Source of the DNA: Phycisphaerae bacterium
GTDB lineage: Bacteria; Planctomycetota; Phycisphaerae; Phycisphaerales; UBA1924
DNA: 64,000 nt
Assembly: GCA_014192545.1 (NCBI GenBank)
Contig: BJHL01000001.1
Coordinates: forward strand, 358,380 to 422,379
Direction of reading: 5' to 3'
Position 1 is the first letter of the stretch, and each line of letters starts with the position of its first letter. A model generated the notes under the pieces. The model made no database searches, was not told the origin of the DNA, and saw nothing but the letters and a program-made list of their open reading frames with translations. Positions 8,247 through 17,033 of the stretch are shown here, one piece after another. The translations under genes were made by a program, and so were the position numbers.

Positions 8247-10508
8247 TCAGTTATTCACGACACCCACCACATCCGTGCTCGTCAGCGCCAACGCAATCCC
8301 ATTCACAAACGGCCCGCTCATCACAGCCTTCGCCGTCCGCGTATCAACCCGCGTCAGGTTCGCAATCCCCGCAAACGCGCTCGTGCCGCTCGTCAAGTTC
8401 GCCGAGCCCGTCACAATGATCGCATAATTGCGGAAATTCGCCCCGCTGTTGATCTTCGCCAACACATTCGTCAGCCCTTGCGTCGTCACATCCACTGAGT
8501 TGCGACCATTCAACGTGCCCGACGCGCCCACAATCGCCGTCCCATCCGTAAAGCGATACGTCACAGTGTACGTCATCGCAATCGACTGCAGCGGATTGAA
8601 GATCGACAGCACTTCCGTGCTCGTGCCCGTCGCCGTGCTGCTCTCAAACAACCCCTGCGCAAACGTCGCGATCGTCGGCACGCTGCTCGCAAACTGATTC
8701 GCAAATCCATCCACCCGGAAGCTGGGCAACCCAGGCGTCGGGAAGAAAACTTCCGGCACATTCGTGTACTGCACCGTCACAGGGTTCAGCCCCGCATCAT
8801 AAATCACCGACACCGGAGTCTCCGTCGGTCCCTGATCCAGCGGCACCGTCGCCCGCGTGCCAGGCAGCACACTCACGCTCGTCGCCCCCAGCGGCGTAAG
8901 CCCGCTATAGAGAATGCTCACGTTCGCCGTGCTCGTCCCGCTGTTGTAAATCGAAAGCTCCGCCGCACCACTCGCGGGCCTCACCACGCGCGAAATCGAT
9001 CCAACCGTGCTGCCGCCACCCACGCTGCCGTTCACCATGTAGCTCGGAATCGCCAACCGCGGCACGGTAGAAGCCGGGTTGACAATGTCCCAGTCCGTCA
9101 GCGTCGCGATGACATTCTCATTGCTCGTCACGCGCGCCGAAAGAATGCCATCACCAAAGCCCTGATCCGCCACACCCACGCCCCCGCGCGTGTACGCCGG
9201 AATGGTGCGCGTCACCGTGCGCAGCCCGTTGGGCGTCAAGAACTCAATCGTCACGTTCGCCGTGTTGGTTGACAGGTTGTACAGCAGCAGATACTCAAGG
9301 CTGTCTGGATTGCGCTCAATGCGTGCAAATGTCCAGTTGCGCAATTGCGTGTTCGTAAACGCCGCCGGATTCACAAACGCTTCGCTCGTGCTGGTGCCAA
9401 AGTCATCGCGCGTAATGCTCGCCGCAACCGGCTGCAGGTTCGTCGCCGTCTCGGCAAACGCAAACTGCGCCACCAGTGCATACGCGCCGTTGCGCGTCAA
9501 ATCCGTCGAACCCGCCGCCGTGCTCGTAATCAGCACGCGTGCCTTGCTGCCAGGATTGATCACGCCGCTCGCAACAACCTGATCGCGCCCGCCCGCATCA
9601 AACCCATTGTCCTTGCCACCAATCTCATACCGCGCGATGATCTGATACCGCGTCGTCACGCTGTTGGGGTTGTACAAATCAACTGACTCAGTCGTAAAGT
9701 CGCTGCGGAAGCCTTCTGGCGTCACCAGTTCCTGCGAAAAGAACCCCGCAATCTCCGACGGCTTGATGACATCCACATTCACAAACTGCACCAGCGACGT
9801 CTCACGCACGCCCTGCGACGTGTTGTGCGCCGCCGTCACCGGCAAGTTCTGAAAATTCCCCGAAAACGTCCCCGCAAACGCCGGATCATTCCGCGCATCC
9901 ACGCGATTCAAAGCCGCAATCGCCTGCACCACATCCCACCCCTGAATCACGCGCCCAAATACCGCAAATCGGTTGTTCGCCGGGTCCAGTGCCGCATTGG
10001 CCACCGTGTTGATAAAGAACTGACTCGTCGCACTGTTGGGATTGCTCGTACGGGCCATCGCCAGCGTCCGCTCTGCGTTCGTCCGCCCCGTCTGCTCAAA
10101 CGCAACGGGAGTATCTGTCGGCACTGCCGAAAGCCCTTCCGTCTGGCTGAATGCAAACCCGCCCGCCTGCAGCACACCAATGCCACCCAACTGGCCCGGA
10201 TCATTCACGCGATTCGACCGCTGCACAAACGTCTGGTCATACCGCCCGCTGCGCACATAATTCAAAAAGTTCGCCACCGTGTTGGGCGCCGCCCCGTTGA
10301 ACAACTCAACATCAAAGTCCCCCTGATTGGTCTCAAACCGCACCACCGTGTTCGTCGGGCTTTCAAGCTGCGAAATCGTCGGCAGTGGCGATCCCGCCAG
10401 CATCGACCGATTCTCCAACTGCTCAACCGCCACCGCGGTCGCATCGCCCAGCATCGTCTTGATCGAACGAACAAACAAATCAGCGACCGGCGAAAAACTC
10501 ATCGGCAT
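8247..10508 (-). CDS. Large cyclophilin-type peptidyl-prolyl isomerase with LEPR-XLL-like N-terminal motif
   Basis: 753 aa from the ATG at 10508, which has GGAG nine bases upstream; an in-frame TTG lies at 10523. Residues about 30-40 read VEQLENRSMLAG, which resembles the LEPR-XLL-type motif near the N terminus of many planctomycete surface proteins. A cyclophilin domain follows (about 45-225: VVRFETNQGDFDVELF, SQFFINT, NRFAVFGRVIQGWDVV). The remaining 500 residues are Ser/Thr/Val-rich and look like repeated beta domains with phrases such as NPNSVTTRY and YNLSTNTANV. The likely role is proline isomerisation at the cell surface, with the C-terminal part as a scaffold. Ends at a strong terminator. 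Confidence 0.82.
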   Translation of the reverse strand: MPMSFSPVADLFVRSIKTMLGDATAVAVEQLENRSMLAGSPLPTISQLESPTNTVVRFETNQGDFDVELFNGAAPNTVANFLNYVRSGRYDQTFVQRSNRVNDPGQLGGIGVLQAGGFAFSQTEGLSAVPTDTPVAFEQTGRTNAERTLAMARTSNPNSATSQFFINTVANAALDPANNRFAVFGRVIQGWDVVQAIAALNRVDARNDPAFAGTFSGNFQNLPVTAAHNTSQGVRETSLVQFVNVDVIKPSEIAGFFSQELVTPEGFRSDFTTESVDLYNPNSVTTRYQIIARYEIGGKDNGFDAGGRDQVVASGVINPGSKARVLITSTAAGSTDLTRNGAYALVAQFAFAETATNLQPVAASITRDDFGTSTSEAFVNPAAFTNTQLRNWTFARIERNPDSLEYLLLYNLSTNTANVTIEFLTPNGLRTVTRTIPAYTRGGVGVADQGFGDGILSARVTSNENVIATLTDWDIVNPASTVPRLAIPSYMVNGSVGGGSTVGSISRVVRPASGAAELSIYNSGTSTANVSILYSGLTPLGATSVSVLPGTRATVPLDQGPTETPVSVIYDAGLNPVTVQYTNVPEVFFPTPGLPSFRVDGFANQFASSVPTIATFAQGLFESSTATGTSTEVLSIFNPLQSIAMTYTVTYRFTDGTAIVGASGTLNGRNSVDVTTQGLTNVLAKINSGANFRNYAIIVTGSANLTSGTSAFAGIANLTRVDTRTAKAVMSGPFVNGIALALTSTDVVGVVNN

Positions 10509-10546
10509 GGCGCATTGCTCCAAAGGGGGCCACAGACTCTCACAAT

Positions 10547-10577
10547 CCGTCTCAAGTAGTCCGTGTCAAGTAGTCAC
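10547..10577. repeat. Short direct repeat in the divergent gap 10509-10859
   Basis: TCAAGTAGTC occurs twice (about 10549 and 10565) within 31 bases. The rest of this 350-bp gap between the cyclophilin and glycosyltransferase genes must hold two divergent promoters, but I see no confident -35/-10 pair. Confidence 0.5.
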
Positions 10578-10859
10578 ATCAGTTCGGTTGCCGCACACAT
10601 CGCTCTCCTGCGGGCACGGCTCCCTCTCATGGTACCAGTAAAACCTCCCCCAAGTTACACCCCTCCCCATATTCGGAACCCGTGCGGTACATGAAGATTG
10701 CGCTCGCGCTCGCTATAGTCGCGCTGACCGGGACGAGCCACACCGGCTTGCGTGCGGCTGTCGCCTCGTGACATCACGACCACTCAGGCGACCCTCGCCC
10801 CCACAAACCCACGAGGCTACGGAAGGCCTCGCGCACGCTTCGAACTTGGAATCCTCTTC

Positions 10860-12458
10860 ATGCACACGGGCAATGGCCACGCAGGTACAACGCACACGAT
10901 CTCCCGTCTCAACGGCTCCGCGCCCTCCGCGCGCACTCGTCGCGGCCTCCATGGCGAGCCTTGGCGCGTCGCCATCGTCATCCCCGGCTACCAACGCCGC
11001 GAAGACCTCGAAAAGCTCTTCCTCGACATCAGCCGCCTCGACCTCCGCGGCATCACCCTCTGGTCCATCCTGGTCGACAACAACAGCCCCACTCCGCTCA
11101 ACACCATCGCCATCCCCGCCAACTGCCGCGTCGAGCACTATCGCCTTGACAAAAACACTGGCGGCGCAGGCGGCTTCTCCGCCGGCATGGCCCGCGTCAT
11201 GAGCGGCGAAGGCCTCACAGGCGAATTCGACATCCCCGATTTCCTCTGGCTCCTCGATAGCGACGTCCGCGTCGCCAAGCGCAGCCTGCGAGAACTCATC
11301 AAAGCCGCCATCAAGCACAAAAACTACTGCGCCTTCGGCTCCGCCCTCGTCGACATCGTCACGCAAACCACCTACGAAATCGGCGGCCGCATGAACCCCA
11401 AGAACGGGTTCTTCGTCCCCTCAGCCATGGGCGATGTCGATAAGCGCAAGATCATCCCCGCCGAATATCTCGCCGCTTGCAGCACGCTGGTCCGCTATGA
11501 CGCCGTCAAAAAGACCGGCCTCATGCCCGACATCTTCATCCACGGCGATGATGTGGAATGGTGCCTGCAAATGACCCGCAAAACCGGCATGAAAGTCGGC
11601 GGCGTCCCCTCCAGCAAAGCCTACCACCCCCTCTGGAGCCGCAAGTTCCAAACCTGGGTCCGCTACTACACCACCCGCAACGCCTACGCCCCCATCGATG
11701 TCTGCGGCTTTGGCCCCAAGACCCGCTTCCGCCGCGCTGGCGTTGACGTCCTCCGCGCCATCGGCCAAGTCTTTACCGGCATGGACGAACTCGCCGAACT
11801 GCACCTCGTCGGCCTCGAACACGCCGCCCAGTGCAAGACCGAAGGCCACGAAATTCCCGGCGGGATGATGAAGATCATCCAAAGCACCAAGATGAAACCC
11901 TACGCCGAGCTCGCCGCCGCCGTGCAGGCCGAAGCCGCCAAGTTCGAACAGCGCGAAGGCCGCAAACCAACCATCTACGTCCACCCGCTCATGGCCCTGC
12001 GCTCCCAAGACCTGCCCGGTCTCAAAGAGCAACTCGCGACGCTCAACCAACTGCCCCCCAAAGGCTGGAACAAAAGCCAAGACTGGCTCTACTGGCACCA
12101 CCGCAGCCTGGGCAGCCACATGAAGAGCGACATGGTCAAAGGCCTCCTCCGCGCCTTGTTCGCCAAGAAAGCCGACATCGCCATCCTCCCGACCGGCCGC
12201 CCCACAAGCTGGTTTCGCGCCACCCACAACTTCCTCCTCACCAACGACGGCTGGCAACTCCGCACCGTCGAAACCGGAGACGCCCTCAAGAAGGGCACCC
12301 ACGCCTTCATCCGCGGCCTCAAAGCCATGATCGGCCTCTACCGCCGCCCCCGCACCTTCCACAACTTGCGTCCAGTGCCCGACCGCGTGCCCACCGCCGG
12401 CGCGAAGAACTTCCGCAACGTGGAAGTGAAGCCAGCGGCGACTGTCGCGGCGATGTGA
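10860..12458 (+). CDS. Glycosyltransferase family 2 (GlfT/rhamnosyltransferase-like)
   Basis: 532 aa from the ATG at 10860 (MHTGNGHAG). GT-A fold signs are AIVIPGYQR, SILVDNNSP, NTGGAGGFSAGM, the DXD-like FLWLLDSDVRV, and the acceptor-side block FIHGDDVEWCLQM. The GGAGGF and GDDVEW wording matches GT2 enzymes such as galactofuranosyl- and rhamnosyltransferases. The C-terminal 200 residues lack obvious motifs. The sugar donor cannot be read from the sequence. It would act at the cytoplasmic face of the membrane on a cell-envelope glycan. There are no other glycan genes nearby except a distant DegT-type aminotransferase at 60.7 kb. Confidence 0.85.
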   Translation: MHTGNGHAGTTHTISRLNGSAPSARTRRGLHGEPWRVAIVIPGYQRREDLEKLFLDISRLDLRGITLWSILVDNNSPTPLNTIAIPANCRVEHYRLDKNTGGAGGFSAGMARVMSGEGLTGEFDIPDFLWLLDSDVRVAKRSLRELIKAAIKHKNYCAFGSALVDIVTQTTYEIGGRMNPKNGFFVPSAMGDVDKRKIIPAEYLAACSTLVRYDAVKKTGLMPDIFIHGDDVEWCLQMTRKTGMKVGGVPSSKAYHPLWSRKFQTWVRYYTTRNAYAPIDVCGFGPKTRFRRAGVDVLRAIGQVFTGMDELAELHLVGLEHAAQCKTEGHEIPGGMMKIIQSTKMKPYAELAAAVQAEAAKFEQREGRKPTIYVHPLMALRSQDLPGLKEQLATLNQLPPKGWNKSQDWLYWHHRSLGSHMKSDMVKGLLRALFAKKADIAILPTGRPTSWFRATHNFLLTNDGWQLRTVETGDALKKGTHAFIRGLKAMIGLYRRPRTFHNLRPVPDRVPTAGAKNFRNVEVKPAATVAAM

Positions 12459-12560
12459 GCTGATGAGGGGCTGAGCGGGTGGGGAGGTGAAGCGGTGAAC
12501 AGATCAATCGCGTGACTGCAACGTCACTGCGCTGGCACGTTGCTCCAACTTTCAACCCCG

Positions 12561-12830
12561 CCGCGAAGCGGCAACGGTCAATAGCCGGGGGTTGAGCGAA
12601 GCGAAACCCCCGGACAGCCGCCCGTCACGCGAGCGCACCGCGCAGCGGTGCGGGTCAGGCATCCCTTCACGACAAACATCGCACCGCAGAACGCATCCGG
12701 CGCACCGATGGTCGCATCCAGCACACCGCTGCTCGCCGCCCGCACGCCGAAGGCGTGTTACCGCACACCGCAGGCGCCTTACCGCACACCGAAAATCGTC
12801 TTCGATTCGCCGGAGACGACCTCCGGCGAA
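12561..12830. repeat. Cluster of six perfect short hairpins with a 13-bp direct repeat
   Basis: Stems: GCCGC/GCGGC (12561-12573), CCGGGGGTT/AACCCCCGG (12586-12614), CGCACCGC/GCGGTGCG (12635-12653), CACGCC/GGCGTG (12743-12757), AATCG/CGATT (12794-12807) and TTCGCCGGAG/CTCCGGCGAA (12806-12830). TTACCGCACACCG is repeated at 12758 and 12779. The stretch lies in a 535-bp gap before the membrane protein at 12994; the open frame through it encodes only Arg-rich low complexity. Confidence 0.75.
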
Positions 12831-12935
12831 CCGTTCATCGCGCCCGGTGCGCCCTACTCGGCAAACCGTGCGCCCATCGCGATGCTCGGTGCATCAATTG
12901 TCCCGAAATTCGTCACAACCGCTCAAGTGCCCCAT

Positions 12936-12967
12936 CACTTCGTCACTCCGTTACTTCGTCACTTCTT
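12936..12967. repeat. 8-bp tandem array just upstream of a gene start
   Basis: CACTTCGT, CACTCCGT, TACTTCGT and CACTTCTT follow each other with an exact 8-base period. The array ends 26 bases before the GTG at 12994. The same octamer, in another phase, lies upstream of the ROK kinase at 56756. Confidence 0.75.
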
Positions 12968-12993
12968 CCCTTCTCCCCCCCAACCATTCCACC

Positions 12994-14265
12994 GTGGCCG
13001 CCGCCTCCACACCAACCCTCCCCGCCCTCACCTGGCGCGACATCCGCGCCCTCGTGCCGCTCATGCTCGCGTGCATAGCCGCCGCGCCAGTGCTCACCCT
13101 CTTGCTGCGCGTTCTCTTCAGCAACTACGACGCACTTCCCGACCTCGCGATGTTCGCTGGCCTCGTGATGATTGTCATCTACGCAATTGCTGGCATGCGC
13201 AAGTCCAAACTGCTGCGCCGCCCGCCCACGCCGTGGCGACTAGCTGCGGTGCAATTTCTCATCCCCTCCATTCTCATCGCCATCGCAGCCACCGCGGTCG
13301 TTCCCAACCCGCTCGCGGCCTTTCTCTTCGTGATGAGAATGTCTCTGCCCAGCGTTTACATCGCAATCGGCATCTCCCTCATCCGCGCCGGCCTCCCCCA
13401 CCGCGTCGGCACCCAACCCGTCTGCAAGTACTGCAACTACGAATACACCTTCGGCTACCCGCCCGAAACCGACCTCTCCGCCCCGCCCCGCTGCCCCGAA
13501 TGCGGCAAAGGCTGGCTTGCCGACCTTGCGATAGGCACCAAACAAACCAGCCCGGTCAAACTCGCCGTCGGCATCTCCCTCTTCCTCCTCCTCATCGCCA
13601 GCATCACCAGCGTCCTCTGGTCTCACCGCACCTACCGCTTCTTGCCCACCGCCGCCCTCGTGCCGCTTGCCACCCAAACCTCTTTCAAGACAAACGAAGC
13701 CTGGACCCAGCTCGCCCCCCGCCTCGCCCAGTTCACTCCCGAGCAACACCAAGACCTCTTCACCCGCCTGCTCGACCTGCGCCTGGAAAACCCTTACGCC
13801 ATCAACACCCCGCAATTCGCCTATCTCACGCAACAAGCCGTCAACATGCCCCCGGACCTGCGAGATCGCTTGTACCGCGAGTCCATCTCCGTCACCGCTC
13901 GCACACTCCCCAGCCCGCGCCCCGACCGCACCACGATCGCCCTCACCGTCCGCGACCGCAGCGGCGGGCGAGGCGAACCCCGTGTTCGTCTCACCAGCGT
14001 CACCACTGGCGACACTGCCCTGCCCATCACCCTCGAGCAAGCCTGGCCCAGCCTGCATGACATCCACCACTACTTTGACCCCTCGCCGCGAGATGAAGAA
14101 CCGCTGATCTTCAGCATCCCTGTCTCTCAACACCCTCTGCGCGTTCATCTGCGACTGGCCATCATCTTGGTCCCACTCGCCGCCCACACACCCGCCGACG
14201 CTGACCCGCGCGACGCCGCGTGGCTGGGCGATATCGCGGTCGATGTCACGCGACCGGAGCGATGA
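12994..14265 (+). CDS. Hypothetical integral membrane protein with a zinc ribbon
   Basis: 423 aa from the GTG at 12994; the frame extends upstream only through the hairpin cluster, which I do not consider coding. Four hydrophobic segments lie in the first 130 residues (LVPLMLACIAAAPVL, then AMFAGLVMIVIYAIAG and two more). A zinc ribbon follows (CKYCNYEYTFGYP, then PPRCPECGKGW), and one more helix (LFLLLIASITSVLW). The remaining half is soluble, probably extracytoplasmic. The ribbon is of the kind frequent in planctomycete membrane proteins. No known family was recognised. Confidence 0.65.
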   Translation: MAAASTPTLPALTWRDIRALVPLMLACIAAAPVLTLLLRVLFSNYDALPDLAMFAGLVMIVIYAIAGMRKSKLLRRPPTPWRLAAVQFLIPSILIAIAATAVVPNPLAAFLFVMRMSLPSVYIAIGISLIRAGLPHRVGTQPVCKYCNYEYTFGYPPETDLSAPPRCPECGKGWLADLAIGTKQTSPVKLAVGISLFLLLIASITSVLWSHRTYRFLPTAALVPLATQTSFKTNEAWTQLAPRLAQFTPEQHQDLFTRLLDLRLENPYAINTPQFAYLTQQAVNMPPDLRDRLYRESISVTARTLPSPRPDRTTIALTVRDRSGGRGEPRVRLTSVTTGDTALPITLEQAWPSLHDIHHYFDPSPRDEEPLIFSIPVSQHPLRVHLRLAIILVPLAAHTPADADPRDAAWLGDIAVDVTRPER

Positions 14266-14291
14266 CCTGCGCGCCAAAGCAGTCGTTCAAT

Positions 14292-15023
14292 CTATTCGCC
14301 CGCACCGGGCGCAAGCAGTGCATCTCGAACCGCAGTTTCCACCTCCCGCACGTTCGGCACACCAATGAATCCAACCTTCTTCGTGATTGGTCGTCCGTTC
14401 TTCTGCGTACCAGTGATCTTCCGCTCAAAGACCAAATCACCTGACCGATCCTGATGCTCGACACGAGTCATTGCGCCCAGCCCGCTTGGTTCGTAGCTGT
14501 GCACAGTTCGCGAGGACCCGAACCACGCTGCTTCAAGAATGATCGCGCGACGATTCGTCAGCGCGTACAGCGTGTTTTTCGCCCGCCGTTTGGCCCAAAA
14601 TGGAGAAGCCATAACTCCAAGGCCCACCAGCAGAAACGGCACGCCAAACAACGGGAAAATGATCTGAAAAATCCCAATCGCGCCGCCCTGCTTGCCTCCC
14701 ATGACAGTGGCCATTGCAATCCAAAAAACAGCAAACCCCGCAAAGAACGTCCCGAACAATACTGCGGGTATCGCGGTCACCCCCATCCGAAAATGAGTCC
14801 CGCGTCCGTTCCACAACATCACCTCTCCGGGTTGCAACTCACGCCGAATCACGTCCTCATCCAGATCACTTGCCACAACGTCGGGTACAGCAAATGTCGG
14901 CTCGCTCGCCAACGTAAGCGGCTGGGTTTCAACCGGTTGGCTCGCGGCCGTTCGTGAATCACTCAAGTTGCGATCGCTGGGATTTCGAATCGCATCGCGA
15001 AATGTCTCTCGCTGATCTCGCAT
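14292..15023 (-). CDS. Membrane protein with bacterial PH-like domain
   Basis: 243 aa. A hydrophilic N terminus is followed by LQPGEVMLWNGRG, two hydrophobic helices (about 80-135), and then YALTNRRAIIL, the phrase that marks bacterial PH-like (bPH2/YdbS-like) domains. The ATG at 15023 is divergent from the gene at 15190. It probably senses or scaffolds something at the membrane; the ligand is unknown. Family assignment rests on the two-helix plus TNRR arrangement. Confidence 0.6.
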   Translation of the reverse strand: MRDQRETFRDAIRNPSDRNLSDSRTAASQPVETQPLTLASEPTFAVPDVVASDLDEDVIRRELQPGEVMLWNGRGTHFRMGVTAIPAVLFGTFFAGFAVFWIAMATVMGGKQGGAIGIFQIIFPLFGVPFLLVGLGVMASPFWAKRRAKNTLYALTNRRAIILEAAWFGSSRTVHSYEPSGLGAMTRVEHQDRSGDLVFERKITGTQKNGRPITKKVGFIGVPNVREVETAVRDALLAPGAGE

Positions 15024-15189
15024 CCACTGATTGTATCAAACCGCGTCCGGCACACGCATGACTCTCTTCAGCACGCTCGCCACCTTGTCCGCGCGCCACT
15101 CCTACCCTATCGCCCCCTCCGGTCCCTCATGTCCGGCGGCCATAGCGTCCTCTTTCTTCGTGCCGGGGTTTTCACCCACGAGGTTCTGC

Positions 15190-16923
15190 GTGCCTGAACT
15201 TGCTTCTTTCCATTTGGCGTCCTTCAACACGCTCCTCGCCCAGCAAGGCGAGCCTTACCTGCTGGTATCGTGGTGGAAGCCGCTGGTACTGCTCGTCCCC
15301 TTCTTTGTCTGGGCGTGGTACGTCTCCACAGTCTTTGACAAACACGCCAAGCGCTTCCTGCTCCCGCGCGAAAAGTTCAACACCATTCACCTGGTGGTTG
15401 GCCTCGCCGCCCTGCTGCTGGCCATCGCCATGCCCTTCGCCGGCATCGGTGCCTTCTTGGCTGGCCTGGGCATCATGGTCGTGCTGCTGCTGGCCGACAT
15501 CCTCATCTTCATGAACGTCCACAACAAGGACGAGCGCGTTCCCGAGAAATTCCGCCTCAGCCTCGTGGACTTCGGCGCGATGAAGGACGCCAAGGACAAA
15601 AAAGCCGCCGTCAACGCCCAAGGCAAGGTCGAACTGCAACTGCAGCGCCCCGACAAGAGCATGGTGCCCACCCCCAACGCCGAAACCCCCGAATACGCCT
15701 TGCGCACCGCCGCCGAGCAAATGTACATGCGGGCCTTGGGTGCTCGCGGCAGCCAGCTCGAACTCGCCCCCACCGGCAAAGACAACACCTATCGCCCCAT
15801 GTGGCTGGTTGACGGCATGCCCGTGGGCGGCGATGTGATGCAGGGCGCCGATGCCATGAAGATCATGGACTTCTGGAAGGACGCCGCCAAGCTCGATGTG
15901 GCCGAGCGTCGCAAGAAGATCAGTGCCGATGTGCTGGTGATCAAGGAAGACCGCAAGCGCAAGGTGCGCGTCACCAGCCTTGGCGCCGCCCAGGGCATGC
16001 GTCTGCAACTGCTCTTTGATCCCGAAGCCGCGGTGAAGCGCGATGTCAAGGAACTGGGCCTGCTCGACCAGCAGCGCGATGAAATCGCCGAACTGGTCAA
16101 GAGCAAGGGCGTGGTGCTCGTCGCCGCGCCCGCAGACGGCGGCCGCACGACCACCTTCTACACCGTCATCCGCATGCACGATGCGTACACGACCAACGTG
16201 CAGACCATGGAAATGGAGCCTCAGGGCACCCTGGAAGGCGTCCGCCAGAACAAGTACGAGCAGACCGGCGACGGCCCCGAGTACAGCACCACCGTCCGCT
16301 CGATTCTGCGTCGCGACCCCGACGTGCTGGGCGTGGCCGAACTGCCCGATGCCCAGACCGCGAAGGAAATCACCAAGGCCGACCTTGAACGCGCCCGCGT
16401 CTACGTCAGCGTCCGTGCCAACAGCGCGGCCGAAGCCCTCCAAGGCTGGGTCAAGCTGGTGGGCGATGTCGACGCCGCGACCAAGCAGCTCAAGGGTGTC
16501 ATCAGCCAGAAACTGCTCCGCAAGCTCTGCAACAACTGCAAGCAAGCCTACCAGCCCACGCCCGAAATGGTCAAAAAGCTGGGCCTGCCCGATGGCTCGG
16601 TCAAACAGCTCTTCAAAAAGGGCGGCCAGGTCATGGTCAAGGACAAGGTCCAAGAGTGCGGCGCCTGCAACGGCGTGGGCTACATGGGCCAGGAAGCCAT
16701 CTTCGAAGTCGTCACGCTGACCGACGGCGATCGCCAACTGCTCAAGGCTGGCGACCTCAACGCTCTCAAGCTCGAACTTCGCAAGCGCAAAGTCCCCACG
16801 CTCCAGCAATCGGCCCTTCGCAAGGCTCTCGACGGCATTACCAGCGTCGACGAAGTCATCCGCGTCACGACCGACACGCCCCCTCCGACTGGCCCCGCTG
16901 CACCCGCAGCCCCCAAGGCCTAA
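15190..16923 (+). CDS. GspE/PilB-like type II/IV secretion ATPase homologue with degenerate active site and N-terminal helices
   Basis: 577 aa from the GTG at 15190, which has GAGG six bases upstream; the frame is open to 15031. Two or three transmembrane helices (VSWWKPLVLLVPFFVWAWY, IHLVVGLAALLLAIAMPFAG and the next) precede a GspE-like body. The ATPase motifs are eroded: Walker A reads APADGGRTTTFY where GPTGSGKSTTLY is usual, the Walker B block reads RRDPDVLGVAELPD, and the usual TLHTND is SVRANS. The C4 zinc element is intact (CNNCKQAY, CGACNGVGYMG). It may be a membrane-tethered pseudoATPase. The CvpA-like gene follows 110 bases downstream. Confidence 0.75.
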   Translation: MPELASFHLASFNTLLAQQGEPYLLVSWWKPLVLLVPFFVWAWYVSTVFDKHAKRFLLPREKFNTIHLVVGLAALLLAIAMPFAGIGAFLAGLGIMVVLLLADILIFMNVHNKDERVPEKFRLSLVDFGAMKDAKDKKAAVNAQGKVELQLQRPDKSMVPTPNAETPEYALRTAAEQMYMRALGARGSQLELAPTGKDNTYRPMWLVDGMPVGGDVMQGADAMKIMDFWKDAAKLDVAERRKKISADVLVIKEDRKRKVRVTSLGAAQGMRLQLLFDPEAAVKRDVKELGLLDQQRDEIAELVKSKGVVLVAAPADGGRTTTFYTVIRMHDAYTTNVQTMEMEPQGTLEGVRQNKYEQTGDGPEYSTTVRSILRRDPDVLGVAELPDAQTAKEITKADLERARVYVSVRANSAAEALQGWVKLVGDVDAATKQLKGVISQKLLRKLCNNCKQAYQPTPEMVKKLGLPDGSVKQLFKKGGQVMVKDKVQECGACNGVGYMGQEAIFEVVTLTDGDRQLLKAGDLNALKLELRKRKVPTLQQSALRKALDGITSVDEVIRVTTDTPPPTGPAAPAAPKA

Positions 16924-17033
16924 GTGTTCACCCGGCAACCACTTCCACGTTTCACCGGTATAGATACAAGTCCAGCTCGATCACGACCCCAGGCATGTCA
17001 TCGCGGCACGCCTGACTTCCCCGAAGGCTCCCC

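Noticed and set aside
12592-12993. Arg-rich N-terminal extension of the zinc-ribbon membrane protein
   Set aside because: The DNA is a hairpin cluster plus an octamer array; the peptide has no protein-like features.
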